Assembly (NCBI GenBank): GCA_019054805.1
Contig: JAHQIY010000003.1
Coordinates: 5,890,001 to 5,954,000, forward strand
Length of the DNA: 64,000 nucleotides
Source of the DNA: Brachionus manjavacas
Taxonomy: Eukaryota > Rotifera > Eurotatoria > Ploima > Brachionidae
Direction of reading: 5' to 3'
In this document: in pieces, positions 1 to 11,870 of the stretch
Layout of the letters: the number at the start of each line of letters is the position of its first letter
Numbering within the stretch: position 1 is the first letter of the stretch
The notes under the pieces: generated by a model
Database searches by the model: none
What the model saw: only the letters and a program-made list of their open reading frames with translations
What the model was told of the DNA's origin: nothing
Program-made: the position numbers and the translations under genes

Positions 1-757
1 AATGTAAAGTTGTCCATTTTGGTCATAAAAACTCAAAACATGATTATACAATTGAGTCATTTCCACTTAATAAATCAGTATGCGAAAAATATCGGTATAT
101 TTATCAAAAATGACCTAAAATGGGACACACAAGTAACATATGTCACAGCTAAAGCTAATAGGATTTTGGGTATGCTGAAAAAATCGCTCAGATATCCCAG
201 TGTAAACAACATTAAACTACTGTACACTTCAATGGTCAGACCTCATTTAGAATTTGCCATAACTTGCCCTTACCTGAAAAAAGATATCGATATCATAGAA
301 AAGATTCAACGTAGAGCAACTAAGTTAGTTCCAAATTTAAAGCACCTTCCTTACTCAACACGCTTAAGTAAATTCGGCCTGATGTACCTAACTACGAGAA
401 GATTGAGAGGAGATCTGATCCAGTTGTTTAAATTAAATAATAAAATTGAGTTAGTTGAGTTCAATAATGGTTTAACCTATGGTCAAAGTGGTCGAGTATG
501 CGGCTTAAGAAGGCATTCAAAGACTCTACGTCGTGAAAAGATAAAAACTTTTCCTCGCATTTCCATTTTTTCACAAATAGAATTGCAAACATATGGAACC
601 AATTACCGGAAGATGTAGTTAACGCAAGAACGTTGAACATTTTTAAGTCGAAATTAGATGCTTGGCTTGTGAAAAAAGAAGCGACTGCTATAGCTCATTA
701 GAGCTCTGCTCGGGTATTTTTCCGAGTTGCAGTTCATATTACTACTACTATTACTTT
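1..757 (+). mobile_element. LINE (non-LTR retrotransposon) 3' fragment, copy A
   Basis: Decayed 3' end of a non-LTR retrotransposon cut by the window edge. The frame from 10 to 618 reads as the region after the reverse-transcriptase palm of CR1/jockey-like LINEs: a stretch like IGIFIKNDLKW, then LLYTSMVRPHLEF, then EKIQRRATKLV and RRLRGDLIQLFKL. Near position 560 the frame shifts; a second frame continues with the family's terminal motif (IWNQLPEDVV, then FKSKLD) and stops near 700. A short hairpin (CTCGG, 8-nt loop, CCGAG at 709-726) and a TAC-repeat tail at about 738-753 follow. The same protein blocks and a similar tail recur at 16.9-18.2 kb. The frameshift makes this copy inactive. Clade assignment (CR1/jockey-like) is tentative. 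Confidence 0.85.
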
Positions 758-834
758 ATGATTTTTTTTATTTCACTAGCTTATTTTATTTCGTTTAATT
801 TTTTTATGAAATTTTTTAAATATAAACAAAACAT

Positions 835-889
835 TTGTCATCACCAGAATCGGCGTAAATTGAAAACAAATAATAATAATAAAAAATAA
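835..889 (+). repeat. LINE-type 3' tail (hairpin plus AAT-rich tail), copy 1
   Basis: A short imperfect hairpin (CACCAGAATCGGCG, starting at 842) is followed by a purine-rich simple tail. The same arrangement, a CGCCA...TGGCG stem then an AATAAA-like tail, occurs at 5768-5815 and in inverted orientation at 10630-10670. It looks like the conserved 3' terminus of a retroposon. It lies only about 80 bp after the copy A hairpin, so it may be the true end of that element. Confidence 0.5.
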
Positions 890-1835
890 ACAAAATTCTA
901 AATAACAATAATGAATTTTAAATCAAACTTTTGTCATATGTATTCGAATACCTCATGTAGAGTTAATTTATCTAATCAGTAATGATAAAGCAACATACTT
1001 AAAGCATGAGCATCACTTGGCAAATATTGTAATCTAGTTGAAGAAGCAGAATAAGGAAAGTGATTCAAAAAAATTTATAGATGTCAAACTGCAAATAAAT
1101 TGTACAGTATATTTTATCATCAAAATTTGCTTCACTTAAATAAAATAATTGAATAAAAATAAAACACCTTAAGCATAAAAAAAACAAAAAATTTAAGTAA
1201 CTTGGCAGCTAATGACTTAATACAAAGTACTTCAAACAAATGCAAAAAATTTTTCTTTTCAAGTCAATTTTGATCCTGAATAGAAATTTATTAAAATTAA
1301 TTTTTTTGTTTTTTTTGGATAACATGGATAAATTGGCCCTTACCCGAAGTTCACAAGTTGTTTGTCAATTTTTTTTGTTCTTTTTTGTGCGCTAAAATTT
1401 GTGATATTAAATTTTTCTGAATTCAATTAGTTTAATTTTCTTTTGTATCAAATTTGGATGGATTAAATAATAAAATAAAAAAATTAAAAATTCAGAACCG
1501 TGTCTCGAATTTTATTCCTTAATTAAATTTTTTACCCGAAAAAGTAATACAGAAAAAAAATTTAAGTTGACAACTTAATCACGAGTAATGAGCCGGAGCT
1601 AAATGCAAGCACAAAAAATACTAAAGTAAATACAAATCTAAATTACCTGTTTTTTCTAAATTAAAAAAAAAGAAAAAAAATCTTTAAGTGACTTTGAAAC
1701 CATGTTCAGATTACTTCAGAATTTTATTTTTAAAGTGTATCATTATCAACACAAAATTGATTCAAATGACACGCAAATAAATTTCATCATTAATTTAATT
1801 ATGAAATTGACTTTAAAAAAAATTGAAACAATTAC
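890..1835. other. AT-rich sequence, likely inside the BRMS1-like intron 2
   Basis: No open frame or exon with convincing splice sites was found on either strand. Since exon 2 of the minus-strand BRMS1-like gene ends with a donor at 1835, this stretch and the LINE fragment beyond it are most simply intron. Confidence 0.5.
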
Positions 1836-2192
1836 CTGCTAGATTGATCCTGACTTCCATGTTTTGTTCCAGCTTGTGCAAAGGACCCGTAAATTCTTCG
1901 GCAGTCTCATCTTCAATTTCTTTGAGCTTGTTATCTATTAGAATTTGTCTTTCATAAATAAGAGCTTCTTTGAGTTTGGCAAAAAGCGCTTCGAGTTCCT
2001 TCAAATCGCTCTGAATTGCAGCACGCCTTCTCTCATATTCGTCCTCATCAGCTGCGTATTTTTTATTTTTAATTCATTTGAAAAAAATTTCTGTTAGCTT
2101 ATTATACCTATGGTTTCTTCACTTTCGTCACTATTCACCGACTCGCTGTCTTCAATATGTTCTTTCATTTCAATTACTTGGCAACTTGTCAT
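1836..2192 (-). CDS. BRMS1L: BRMS1/BRMS1L-like protein, N-terminal two exons (partial)
   Basis: On the minus strand, exon 1 runs 2192 to 2108 (ATG at 2192, 28 codons plus one base) and exon 2 runs 2051 to 1836, separated by a 56-bp GT-AG intron. The phases match and a donor follows at 1835. The roughly 100 residues begin with an acidic segment (EDSESVNSDESEE), then DEDEYERRR, then a coiled-coil region containing YERQILIDNKLKEIEDE and LHKLEQNMEVRINLAG. In human BRMS1 and BRMS1L the same positions hold an acidic leader, a DEDCERRR-type segment and the coiled coil (YKERL, DAKLQEV, LQENMQIRTKVAG). These proteins are subunits of the Sin3-HDAC corepressor complex and resemble yeast Sds3. The remaining exons are not visible in 1-1835 and probably lie beyond the window. 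BRMS1 and BRMS1L cannot be separated here. Confidence 0.85.
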
Positions 2193-2689
2193 TTCTGAGC
2201 TTTATTAAAAGTTCTTAGTCGGATTATTTTTCACAGCATTTTGATTGAGACCAGTTGAAATCAAGCTCTTATTAGATTTCGAATTGAAGCTTAAAAATGA
2301 TTCTGCAGATACAAAGCTGAAGAATGAAATTTGAAAAAAGATGGAAATTTCTTTTTCAAAAACTGGCCATCAATTACAAAACGATAAAAAACAAATTTAA
2401 GTACTCTTTGGATCCAAAATTAAGGATTGATCAATTTGATTCTAATTTGTATTCAATTTCATAGATTTGACTTTATTTGTTTCTCAATGATTCTTCAAAG
2501 TATTCAACAAGTTTTAGTCTATTTTTTAAATATTATGAATGCACAGTAATTTAAACCAAAATTATTTGTGGTGCACAGTTTTTCAGAAAAAAAATCAAAG
2601 AGCAACAGTTTTGTCCGATTGTGAAAAAAAATTGAAAATGTTGAAAATTAATAAGGCGAACTGACAAATGGCAAAACTAATTTTTGTGC

Positions 2690-3030
2690 AAAAAGTCTCA
2701 TGGATAGACAATGAGATTAAACTTTTAAAAAACCATGTTCCTTTTTTTTCACTTTTTGTACTTTATCATAATTTAAATTTATTTGCCCTGTTCTTCTTTG
2801 TAGTTTCTGTTCTTAAAGATAATTTTAATCATTGTATTAAAACTAATATGGGGTCCTGGTTTAGGGATTCGGGTATGCTAGTGGTAAGAAACATATTAAA
2901 TAAATTTAAAATGACCTTTTTTTATTCCCATTAAGTACAAAAAGTACAAGGAGTACAGAAAGTACAAAAAGGAACAGTGCCAAATTAGAAAATATTCTGA
3001 AAAAGTACAGAAAGTACAAAAAGGATTTTA
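2690..3030 (+). repeat. Dispersed GTAC-rich repeat, copy 1
   Basis: This block matches the reverse complement of 24225-24480 over several anchors: GACAATGAGAT, then AGGGATTCGGGTATGCT, then a GTAC-rich segment with AAAGTACAGAAAGTA, then AACAGTG(C/T)CAAAT. A more diverged copy seems to lie at 3590-3810 (GTCCTGATTAAGAGATACGG, then AAAAAGTACAAAAAGGAG). The 88-aa ORF inside it has no protein-like features. It looks like a short interspersed element of unknown class. Confidence 0.65.
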
Positions 3031-6000
3031 TCTTTTTAAAATTCTAATTGCCTCAACCTCAAAAGTCTAAAGGAAATTTTGAAAAATAAATGAAAATTTT
3101 AACTATTTTATTTATTTTGATTTTGGACTGATAAAAAGCGTTATTTGTTGACAATTAACTCTTTACTTGGGATCATAAAAAAATTTGTCTAATAGGTTAT
3201 TCAAATCAACACAGAAGTTCATCACTCAAAATTTTCGTTTGAAACTTTAGGTTAGAGGGTTTTTCGACCCTTTTTTGATACTTCTTTTGTATTTTTCTTA
3301 ATAATTTTATCATTGATGAAAAAGTTGCTTTTCCATTAAATCTAATATTAAAAAAAAAACTTATTTAATGAAAATAAGTTTTTTTTTGGTTTTCGGACCG
3401 AAGAGGGTTTTTTTGGACTTGCTAAACAATTTTAGTTGTGAATTGAAGAGTTTTTTGATTAACAAATTGAAGGCAAAGCTGATTTTTCTTTTGATTATTT
3501 TTGAATTCTAAGAAAGAAGATCAATTTTAATAAAATCATAGATAGACGAAAAGATATAACTATTAAAAGAACATTTTCTTTTTTCAATTTTTTATTTTAA
3601 TCAGTATTTTAAAATTTAAACGGAGTACAGAGGCGGAGTCCTGATTAAGAGATACGGATATTTTGTCGATTAGAGAAATACTGGTTAAAATTAAAATTAA
3701 ATAATTTATTAATTAAAATCTTAAATTTTGTTATCAAAAAGTACAAAAAGGAGTAAGGTCAAAAAAAAATATTACCATTATGTACAAAAAGGAATTGTGC
3801 TTTTTAATATTCTCATTTTCAATTTGAATAAAAAAGGCTTTTTGTTAACTTTGAGTATTTTTCATGATATTTAACTTGTTAATTATAAATTTTAATTCGA
3901 TTATTAGTTTAAAAAATCGACCTTAGAGTGTTAGGCCTTAAATTAAAAATTTTGTTAGAAAATACAAAAATAAGAAATAAAAATATTCGAAAAAATATTA
4001 AATATTATAAATATGGTAAATGAGCCTAACCGGGTGACCTATTTTTTTTTATTGCATATTTCGCGCTCATTTTATTCAAAAACTCCAAAAATGCTCACCG
4101 AATTAGACCAGTTTTTTCAAGTCACCCCTTTCCCTACTGCGGTTAATTGGGTGAGGCCTTAACTCAGTTACCCCTGATTTTGTAAATATTTAGCCCGAGA
4201 ACTAACCTCTTTTTCAGGATATTCACCGAATTCACCCAATTAGCCCAATAAGAATTAAAAAAAGGATTTTAAATGTTATTTTTAAAAATATAAATACTTA
4301 AAATATTCTTTATTATTATTCTTTTGAATATACGCTACAACATAACTGTTTAGAAAAAAATTTAAACGAATTATTAACGAATTCAAAATAAATTGTTTGA
4401 TTTTTTTTTAGTTAAAAAGATTAGTTAAAAAGATCTGTCTCGGAATGTTGTATAAATTTGAAGCTTGAGTAGTATTCAATATTTTTTCAAAAACATCTTT
4501 TTTTGCGTTATCAAAATCTTCCATCGAATACTTTTTTTTTTTAACTTCTTTTTGCTTGTTCTGATTCATTTTTATAATATATTGACAATTTTTGATAATA
4601 CAGAATGAATATTTTTATCAAATAAAATCAAATTATTTTTGTAAAAACAGGAGAAACAAAATTTTAAATTTTTCATAAAAAATGACGTGATTGTGATCAT
4701 TTTTGTCCTTTCAGTCTAATTATGTTAAATATTTTATTTTCAGGGGTAAATGGGTGGGATTTTTGGGTATTGAGGTGATACCTCATTAACCTCTTAACCC
4801 ATTAAAAATAACAACATTAGACAACGGACCCATCGGCTATCTCAAAATTCTAGTAAAATTATTTTCTATTAATTAAGACCCACTGAAAACGATAAGCAAA
4901 TAAGGTCAGTTCAAACTTGTTCCGTCATCGGATCAAAAATTGTCAAACATAATTACTAATATGAAAAATTCTACCGAATTAGCCGAAAAAAAACTTTGAA
5001 TTAAAAAAAAAGGTTTAAAAAATTTTTAAAAATATTTCATATATATGTTTGGATTCCTCTCTTCAAGATTTACAAGAATATGTGTGTTGTTTAAAAAAAA
5101 AATAAAACGACTGATATATTTCGGTTTTTCAAATTTCGTCACCGAATTTACATAAAATACATTTAGGCTGTGTTACCATATATATATTAAATAAAATATT
5201 ATTAAATATAAATATATTCATTGTATCGTTATTAAGTAATAGGAGGGTTTTTTTTTCTTTAGGAAATTTTGAAAAAAGATAGATGAATCATTAATGAGTT
5301 AGGAACCATTTCATCTAAATTCATCGATGTAAAAAAGTATATTTCATCGAAAATAATCAATTAAAATTTTTTTAATATATCATTACTTGTTTATAATTAT
5401 TTTAAATTATTAAATTATGTTTTTTATTTTTTTCAACTGATTTTAATTACAATCATAATTCAAAATTTATTTAGAAGGTTGATATATGGTGAACATTTTT
5501 CCCAATACAAAGACTTTAATTTTGATTCTATAAGTTGCTTATTAATTTGAAAATTACTTAGATCTATAACTAGAAGCTAAGTCATTTTCAAAAAAAATTA
5601 AAGAAACAAACACAATAAGTTGAAAATTATTTTTGATTGTAAAAATAGAAATTATTTAATTTTTTTAGGCATGTAATCTTGAAGTCTAAAAAGAGGTTAA
5701 AAATAGTCTTTATTTTTATAAGAATTTTTCTTTTTTAATAATATTTTTCTTTTATATTAAATTTTTTTATCATCGCCAAATCTGGCGTAATTTTTAAAAT
5801 AAACAAATAAAATAACTAGACAAAAAGTAGCTTGAGTAAAATTAAAAATCAAAGAACTTTGTAAGCAACCCAATTAAACAAATAAAGCCTTTTGTTAAGA
5901 GCTGATACACTGAATAAACAATTGGGTATGAATTAACATTAAATATCGGCTTCGAGAAGTATCGAATGTTGCAGCTTCATTTAGAGTAACAAATTCGTCT

Positions 6001-8083
6001 TAACTAGTTGATTTTTAAATTTTCTTTATTCTTTTCTCATTATTTCGGTAATTTACGAATTTTTAGGCAATGTCTAAATAAATAAAAATTCAAATATATT
6101 TATGGTTTTCAAAAAAAAATAAACAAGCTATTTTTATTCGTATCTTTTTGCAACATTCTGCAAATGCTTACAAATATTATTTGATGTCAACTAACAATGT
6201 TTGTTTGGTTTAATTTCTATTTGAAAAACTGAATTTCCTCATGTATAAAATTCACACCTTAAATGAGATCTAAATTAAAATAAATAAACAAAAAATTTAA
6301 AAAATATAGAATCCTCTAGAATACACTATACCTGTCTGGATTTCTCTAAAAAAAATGTCAAAAATATTGAAAAGATTCAAGAAAGATCTTCTAGAAGGAA
6401 GTTTTTGGAATAATTGAAGCATTTAAAATATACTAAGTATAGTGAAAGTAAATTTTAGCAATAATTTTTTCCTCGAATTTTAATTAAAAATCAATTGAAT
6501 ATATTTCTTTTTTATTCAAACACTTAAGTAGTAAAATTTTAAATTAAAATTGAAAAAAAAATTTAGGGCTTTTTTCATTGAAGGATATAATATAAAATAT
6601 AAAAATAAAAACGAATCAACACTTTATTTTTTAAATAAATATTAATAATACTAATAAAATTTATAATTGATAATTTACGATATGCAAGATTTTAAATTTT
6701 TATAATCTAAAATTACTCTATAAAATAATTTTGATGATGGAGTATTTATTTTCTAAAGCAATCGAAATACTTTGATAAATAAAGTGATGACATATAAGTA
6801 ATCTGAACAAGAAGGAATACGAGTCAATAATTTGCTCAGCGGCTCAGTTCAAATTGATGACTAAAAATATCAAATTCAAAAGAATAGTGAATCACTGTTA
6901 AATCCACTTAAAAAATGACAATTCATCTTGAAAATTTTTACAAAATATATAAATTTAAGTTTTAAAGAGACTTTTTTATTCATTTTTGTAATCTTTAAAG
7001 TATCTGATTAATAAATTGAGATATTATTATGACAATATATGTCATAAAGTTATAGTTTTGTGTAAACCATAACTACTAAGTTGAGAAATCTTCTAAATGA
7101 TCGGAAAATTGCCAATGTTATTTAAAAGTATGAAAAGTAAATTCAAATTCAAAAATTACTTTCTAAATCTATTTTTAACTATAAACCTTTCAAGCTATGT
7201 GTTGGTAAATTTTTTTTTGTTATATATTTTAATTGATTGCTTTTATCAACGTAAGATTATTTTTCTATCGGAATTTTTTGGTTTTTCTAAATAAAACTTT
7301 TAATTCTGAATTTCTTTTTATTCAAAATAAATTGAAAGAATTGATTGAGTGTTTATTCTAAAGAAAATTTATGAGATTATGACGCATAACAGAATTTTGA
7401 ACTAATTTAAGGTATCTTAACGTCACTTTATATGTTGCATATTACTATTTATATAGGTAGCATAGTAGAATAACATAAATTAAAAGTGTTTCTCAATAAA
7501 TATCTATTAATTCAAATTACAATTAATAAATTTCAACTGCGTAACCGGGTTCCTTTATCATCTCTGCCAATATCTAAGAGCAAAGAGTAGAAGCAAAGAA
7601 TGTAAATTTCACGTTACTAAATGAAGTTGATTTTTTGCTCATTTCGATTCAGTATTACTTGAAAAAAATTTTTAAATCGATAGTCCAAAATTTAAAATTT
7701 TCTCAGAAATATTTTTTTTTTAAATTCTCTTATAAAATATTAAATATCTAACCTAAAAATAAAGATTATTGTGTAAGTTAATGGTTTTGTATTTAAAAAA
7801 AGATTTTTAACTTTTTAAAAAAGTAAGTAAATTTAAAAAACTTTTCTATATAGTCTCAAAAATTTTATTAGTTTTACCTACAATTACAATTTACTAAGGT
7901 TCTTAATTTTCTATTTCCAGTGCTAGATAAATTATTCTTATCTAATTACAATTCCATCATGCATTAAATGGCTCCTCATTCCAGCTGTTACCAAGCATCC
8001 CTTCCTTGAGCCAACTTTCAGTTTTAATCATTAAGATTACAAATTTTATAATATAATATCTTCTGGGTAAAATTTGCTCAATA
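3031..8083. other. Gene-poor AT-rich DNA
   Basis: Mostly A/T homopolymer-rich sequence with no supported gene. It contains a diverged third copy of the GTAC repeat (about 3590-3810), a less AT-rich patch at about 4015-4260 and 4740-4800 with repeated GGGTGA and TTAGCCCAAT-like words, and a LINE-type 3' tail at 5768-5815. The 65-aa frame at 7097-7294 is a low-complexity AT artefact. Confidence 0.5.
5768..5815 (+). repeat. LINE-type 3' tail (hairpin plus AAT tail), copy 2
   Basis: A CGCCAAATCTGGCG hairpin is followed by an A-rich tail (AAATAAACAAATAAAATAA). It is preceded by a T-rich stretch, as in the copy at 835-889, and by no recognisable ORF, so only the 3' end was inserted or the rest has decayed. 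Confidence 0.55.
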
Positions 8084-8167
8084 ATGTTTGGTTCATTTTT
8101 GACATCGGTACCAGATGAGAACCTTGAAGTAATTTATTCAAGGCATTTTCTTAAGAAAGCACGAAAT
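8084..8167 (+). CDS. Candidate orphan first exon (28 codons)
   Basis: An ATG opens 28 codons whose translation looks like protein rather than AT noise (it begins MFGSFLTSVPDENLEVIY and contains KKARN). It ends exactly at a GTATGT donor-like sequence in phase 0. Local composition is less AT-rich than the surroundings. A downstream acceptor is possible at about 8250 (AAAAATCAG) but gives only a short continuation. No family was recognised. It could be a real small gene, a relic or chance. Confidence 0.25.
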
Positions 8168-11100
8168 GTATGTTAATTAAATTTTTATTTTTTTCAAACG
8201 GATTATTTAAGAATTAACAATAGATATTCTAAATAAAAAAATTAAAAATCAGAGAACCGATCTTCTATATTTTCTTAATTTTTGGAAATTATTTAATCAA
8301 AAAGAATAATAAAATAATTAATTGAACAAAAATTAAATATAATTTTTTTAAATATTAAATGATTACTTAAAGAAACAATTAATTTTAAAATTATTAATGT
8401 TGTCATAAATATATTCAATTTTTTAAATTAATTTGTCGATAAAGATAAATAAATCTGAATTTTTTATTTTTTTTTTGTAAAATTCAGAAGATTAAATAAA
8501 TAAAGATTTAGCAATTAGAATTTTCAGTTTGAATCCAGAAATTTTTAATGTTAACAAATAAATATTATTTTTTTTTGACATTTTAATTAAAAATTTAGGA
8601 ATTTAGAAATAGAAATTTACTTTTTTTTCATCGAAAATAAAATTTACGTCTTAAATTGTCCTGGAAAATTACCTTTCTCATTAGATTATACTTTTATTAA
8701 TTCATTAATATATTTTCTTTCTTAAATTCCCTATGAGACTATAGCGTTTTTTATAATTAATAAACTTTTCATATTTCTAGTTAGTTTTCTATAGACTCAA
8801 ACAATTTAAACAAAATAATCTCGAAAATAATTTCTTAAAAAAGAGATAATCTAGGTTGTAAAAATTGTCAATTATTTTTTATCTAGTACGTGATTAAAAC
8901 AATTTTTAAAAGAGAGCAATAAAACTAAATTTAGATAAATTCCGTATAACTCAGCTTGTAGAGATAAATTAAAACAACCGAAGTACTCATTATTTTGATT
9001 TATATTTCGCATTTTTTGTAAAATGATAAAAACATTTGGATCAAATGAACAGCACATTTTCGGCTATCTCAAGTTGACATCAAGTGTATTTGACAAATTA
9101 CATTCTAGTGCATTCAAAAATTGAATAGGTCTAAGATGACAAAGCCAAGTGCAATCAAGTGTTTGGATATCAAATTTTCCAAGCCGTTAAGTTAAATCAA
9201 TTAATGACATTCTCAGTATTGAATAGCTGTTAAAACGATTATTTAACACCACTTGAACTTACAGATTTTAAAAACTTTACATAAAAGATATTTAATGAAT
9301 ACCTTAACAAAATAGATTATCATATTTATGGATCATGCCGATGTTTTTATAACTAAAATAAACCTATTATAGCTGTTGGTAATTCAAAGACAAAATAAAA
9401 AAAATTATTTATAAGATTGAGAAAACAAAAAGAGATTTCAGATTTATTCATGTCATGTTAGTGATGGATTCGCATGATGAATTGATCAATCAAACTATGT
9501 GCCATAACCAAACAAATGACCATGAATAATTTGGTTTTATTTAGGCAAATACTTAAAATACCAAAATCTCACGTGTATCTAATTTAGTCCTAGATTCAGG
9601 ACATTCGAATAGGATTTCTTTCACAAGATTTATGTCTTGAATAATATTTGTAATTAATGAATTTAGCATCCAATTTAGAAAATGCATGATCTACTGTATT
9701 TAAATTAGGAGCAATAATATTTTATTTTTAATATCCGAATTAATGTGTACGTGATCGAGTTGGCTTTAGAACGTTTGTCAAAAAGCCTTATCAAAAACAA
9801 CCTTACAAGTTGATCTTTATTTGTGTTGAATTTTATTTTTGGCTTAATTGCACTAAAGCATAGACTAAGTATTTGCTCTTTTGTTTAAGGCTTACTTAAT
9901 TTGATGATGAATTTTAGATTTTTTTCTACTTTTAAAATATTTGACTTCAGCTTTTAGTTCCATACTTAAGGTCTAATTAGAAAACTGGTTGAGTATTTTA
10001 ATGCTAGCTTTATTTGGATGCGAAACTTGATTAATTTTAAATTTATGAGTGAAACAGCTAAACTCAGACTGGGTCCAGACTTTTTGTTTGTTTAAATTTC
10101 TTTTTTTTTTAATTTTTTAAGTCAAATATTTAAAATTTGGACTTTAATAAAAGCTTTATCCAAAAATATTTGTATTATTATATTAGAAATGGTGGTGACC
10201 GATATATTCATAGAACTAAAGGCATTTTAAAATTGCTTCTAAATATCATATGCAATTTTTTTTACTTCGATTTATTTTTTAAATTCTAAAATTTTAATTC
10301 ACATTTTTCATTGTTAAAAGATAATATTCACACTGTTTTCTTTTTTCGAAGATATCAAATTTATAATGTTTATTATTATAAATTAACCGAATAAAACTAA
10401 GCAAAGTTGACATCATTTAGAAAAAGGTCAATTATATTTTTTTAATGAATAAATAAATGTCATTTGATTTACAAAGGTTTATGTTTATACTCAAAATGAC
10501 TATGCTCAATTCAATGATACATAGATTTAATTTAATAATTATTTAGAATAAATTTATTTTTCTAAACTGAAAAAAAAATCATCAAATTTAATACAATACA
10601 TGACATAAGGGCTTAAAAAAGTTAAATGTTATTTATTTATTTCATTTAGCGCCAATTCTGGCGATGAATTAATATTAAAAAAATGTATAATTAAAATGAA
10701 AGACAAAAATAATGATACAAATTAGAAATAAAAATGAAATATAGATTTTTTTGTTAATTTAGAGTTAATGTTACATAAGAATCAAATTTTCTAAATTTTG
10801 TTGTTTAATGTATTTGTTTTTTAACTTTTAAGTTATTTTATATTTTACTAATCAAAATATTTTTAACCATTATTTTTATTTATTATTATTTACTGTCGAA
10901 TGATTTCATTTTAGATGATTAAGTTTGACAATTAGTTTAATTAATTTAGTTGTTGATTTAATGCATATTTTACATTGTTTAATTAGATAAAAGACTTATA
11001 GATTGGATAATTGATAACAAAAATAAATTTGTTTTTAAGTTTATTTAGAAGAATGTTGGAAAATTTTTAGAACATTATTGAAAATAATGTTTAGTTAACA

Positions 11101-11870
11101 TAGTAAATATTCGAGAAACTAAATAAGTCATTTATAATAAATTCAAATTTGCATTTGTATTAGAAGTAACTTTAAAATTTATTAAAAGGAAATTAATGTG
11201 ATTGCAATTTTTACAATTTTTTTTAATTACAAACAGGTTTGCTTTAGAGTTGCCAAAAAATAATCCTGATAAATTAAAGCTGATTTAGGATATTTTTATA
11301 ATAAATTAAAAGACAGAATTGATTACAAAATTCTAAAATTAAGAAGGATTATAAAGGTAAATTTCTTTACACTAAAAGATAATAATGAATATTTATAAAA
11401 TCTCTTCAAAAATTATTTCTTTTGATATTATTAAGGGTAATTTTTAAAAATTTAATTTCAAATTCTCATTTTTTACATACTATTGTTAGATTGATACTAA
11501 TATATCATTTATTTAATTAAATTTAATTACTGAGAAAAAGCATTTAAAAAAATGTAAAACAGTTCATTGTTAAAATTAATTGAATAATTTGACCAAATGT
11601 CCAAGTTTAATATTTCAAATTTTTCAATATAATCTGTAAAAATTTAGCACTAACTAAGCCATACATCATCTAAAATAAAGCATAATATTAATTATTGCTT
11701 CTATTTTAATCTAAAAAATAGTTTCCTATCTAAATAATAGATATATCTGATATATTCCAAGCTGGTCGGATCTTTTTTATTTTCATAACTTAATAAAATT
11801 ACACAAAAATTATTCAAATATAAAATTTTAATGTTGTTTAATTATTAAGGTACATAATTTTTATTTGACA
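8168..11870. other. Gene-poor AT-rich DNA
   Basis: No gene is supported. The ORFs here are short and AT-driven. The only structured item is the inverted LINE-type tail at 10630-10670. Confidence 0.45.
10630..10670 (-). repeat. LINE-type 3' tail (hairpin plus ATAA tail), copy 3
   Basis: On the minus strand the order is CATCGCCAGAATTGGCG, then a short spacer, then AAATAAATAAATAAC. That is the same hairpin and tail as the two plus-strand copies at 835-889 and 5768-5815. Confidence 0.55.

Noticed and set aside
2668-2934. 88-aa ORF
   Set aside because: It lies within the GTAC repeat, and the matching copy at 24.2-24.5 kb does not keep it open.
4015-4990. Possible TIR element from repeated GGGTGA / ACCCCTGA words
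   Set aside because: Words recur, but arms could not be aligned over more than a few bases and no duplication flanks were seen.
7097-7294. 65-aa hydrophobic ORF
   Set aside because: Phe/Leu/Ile/Lys-rich translation of AT-rich DNA, no splice or composition support.
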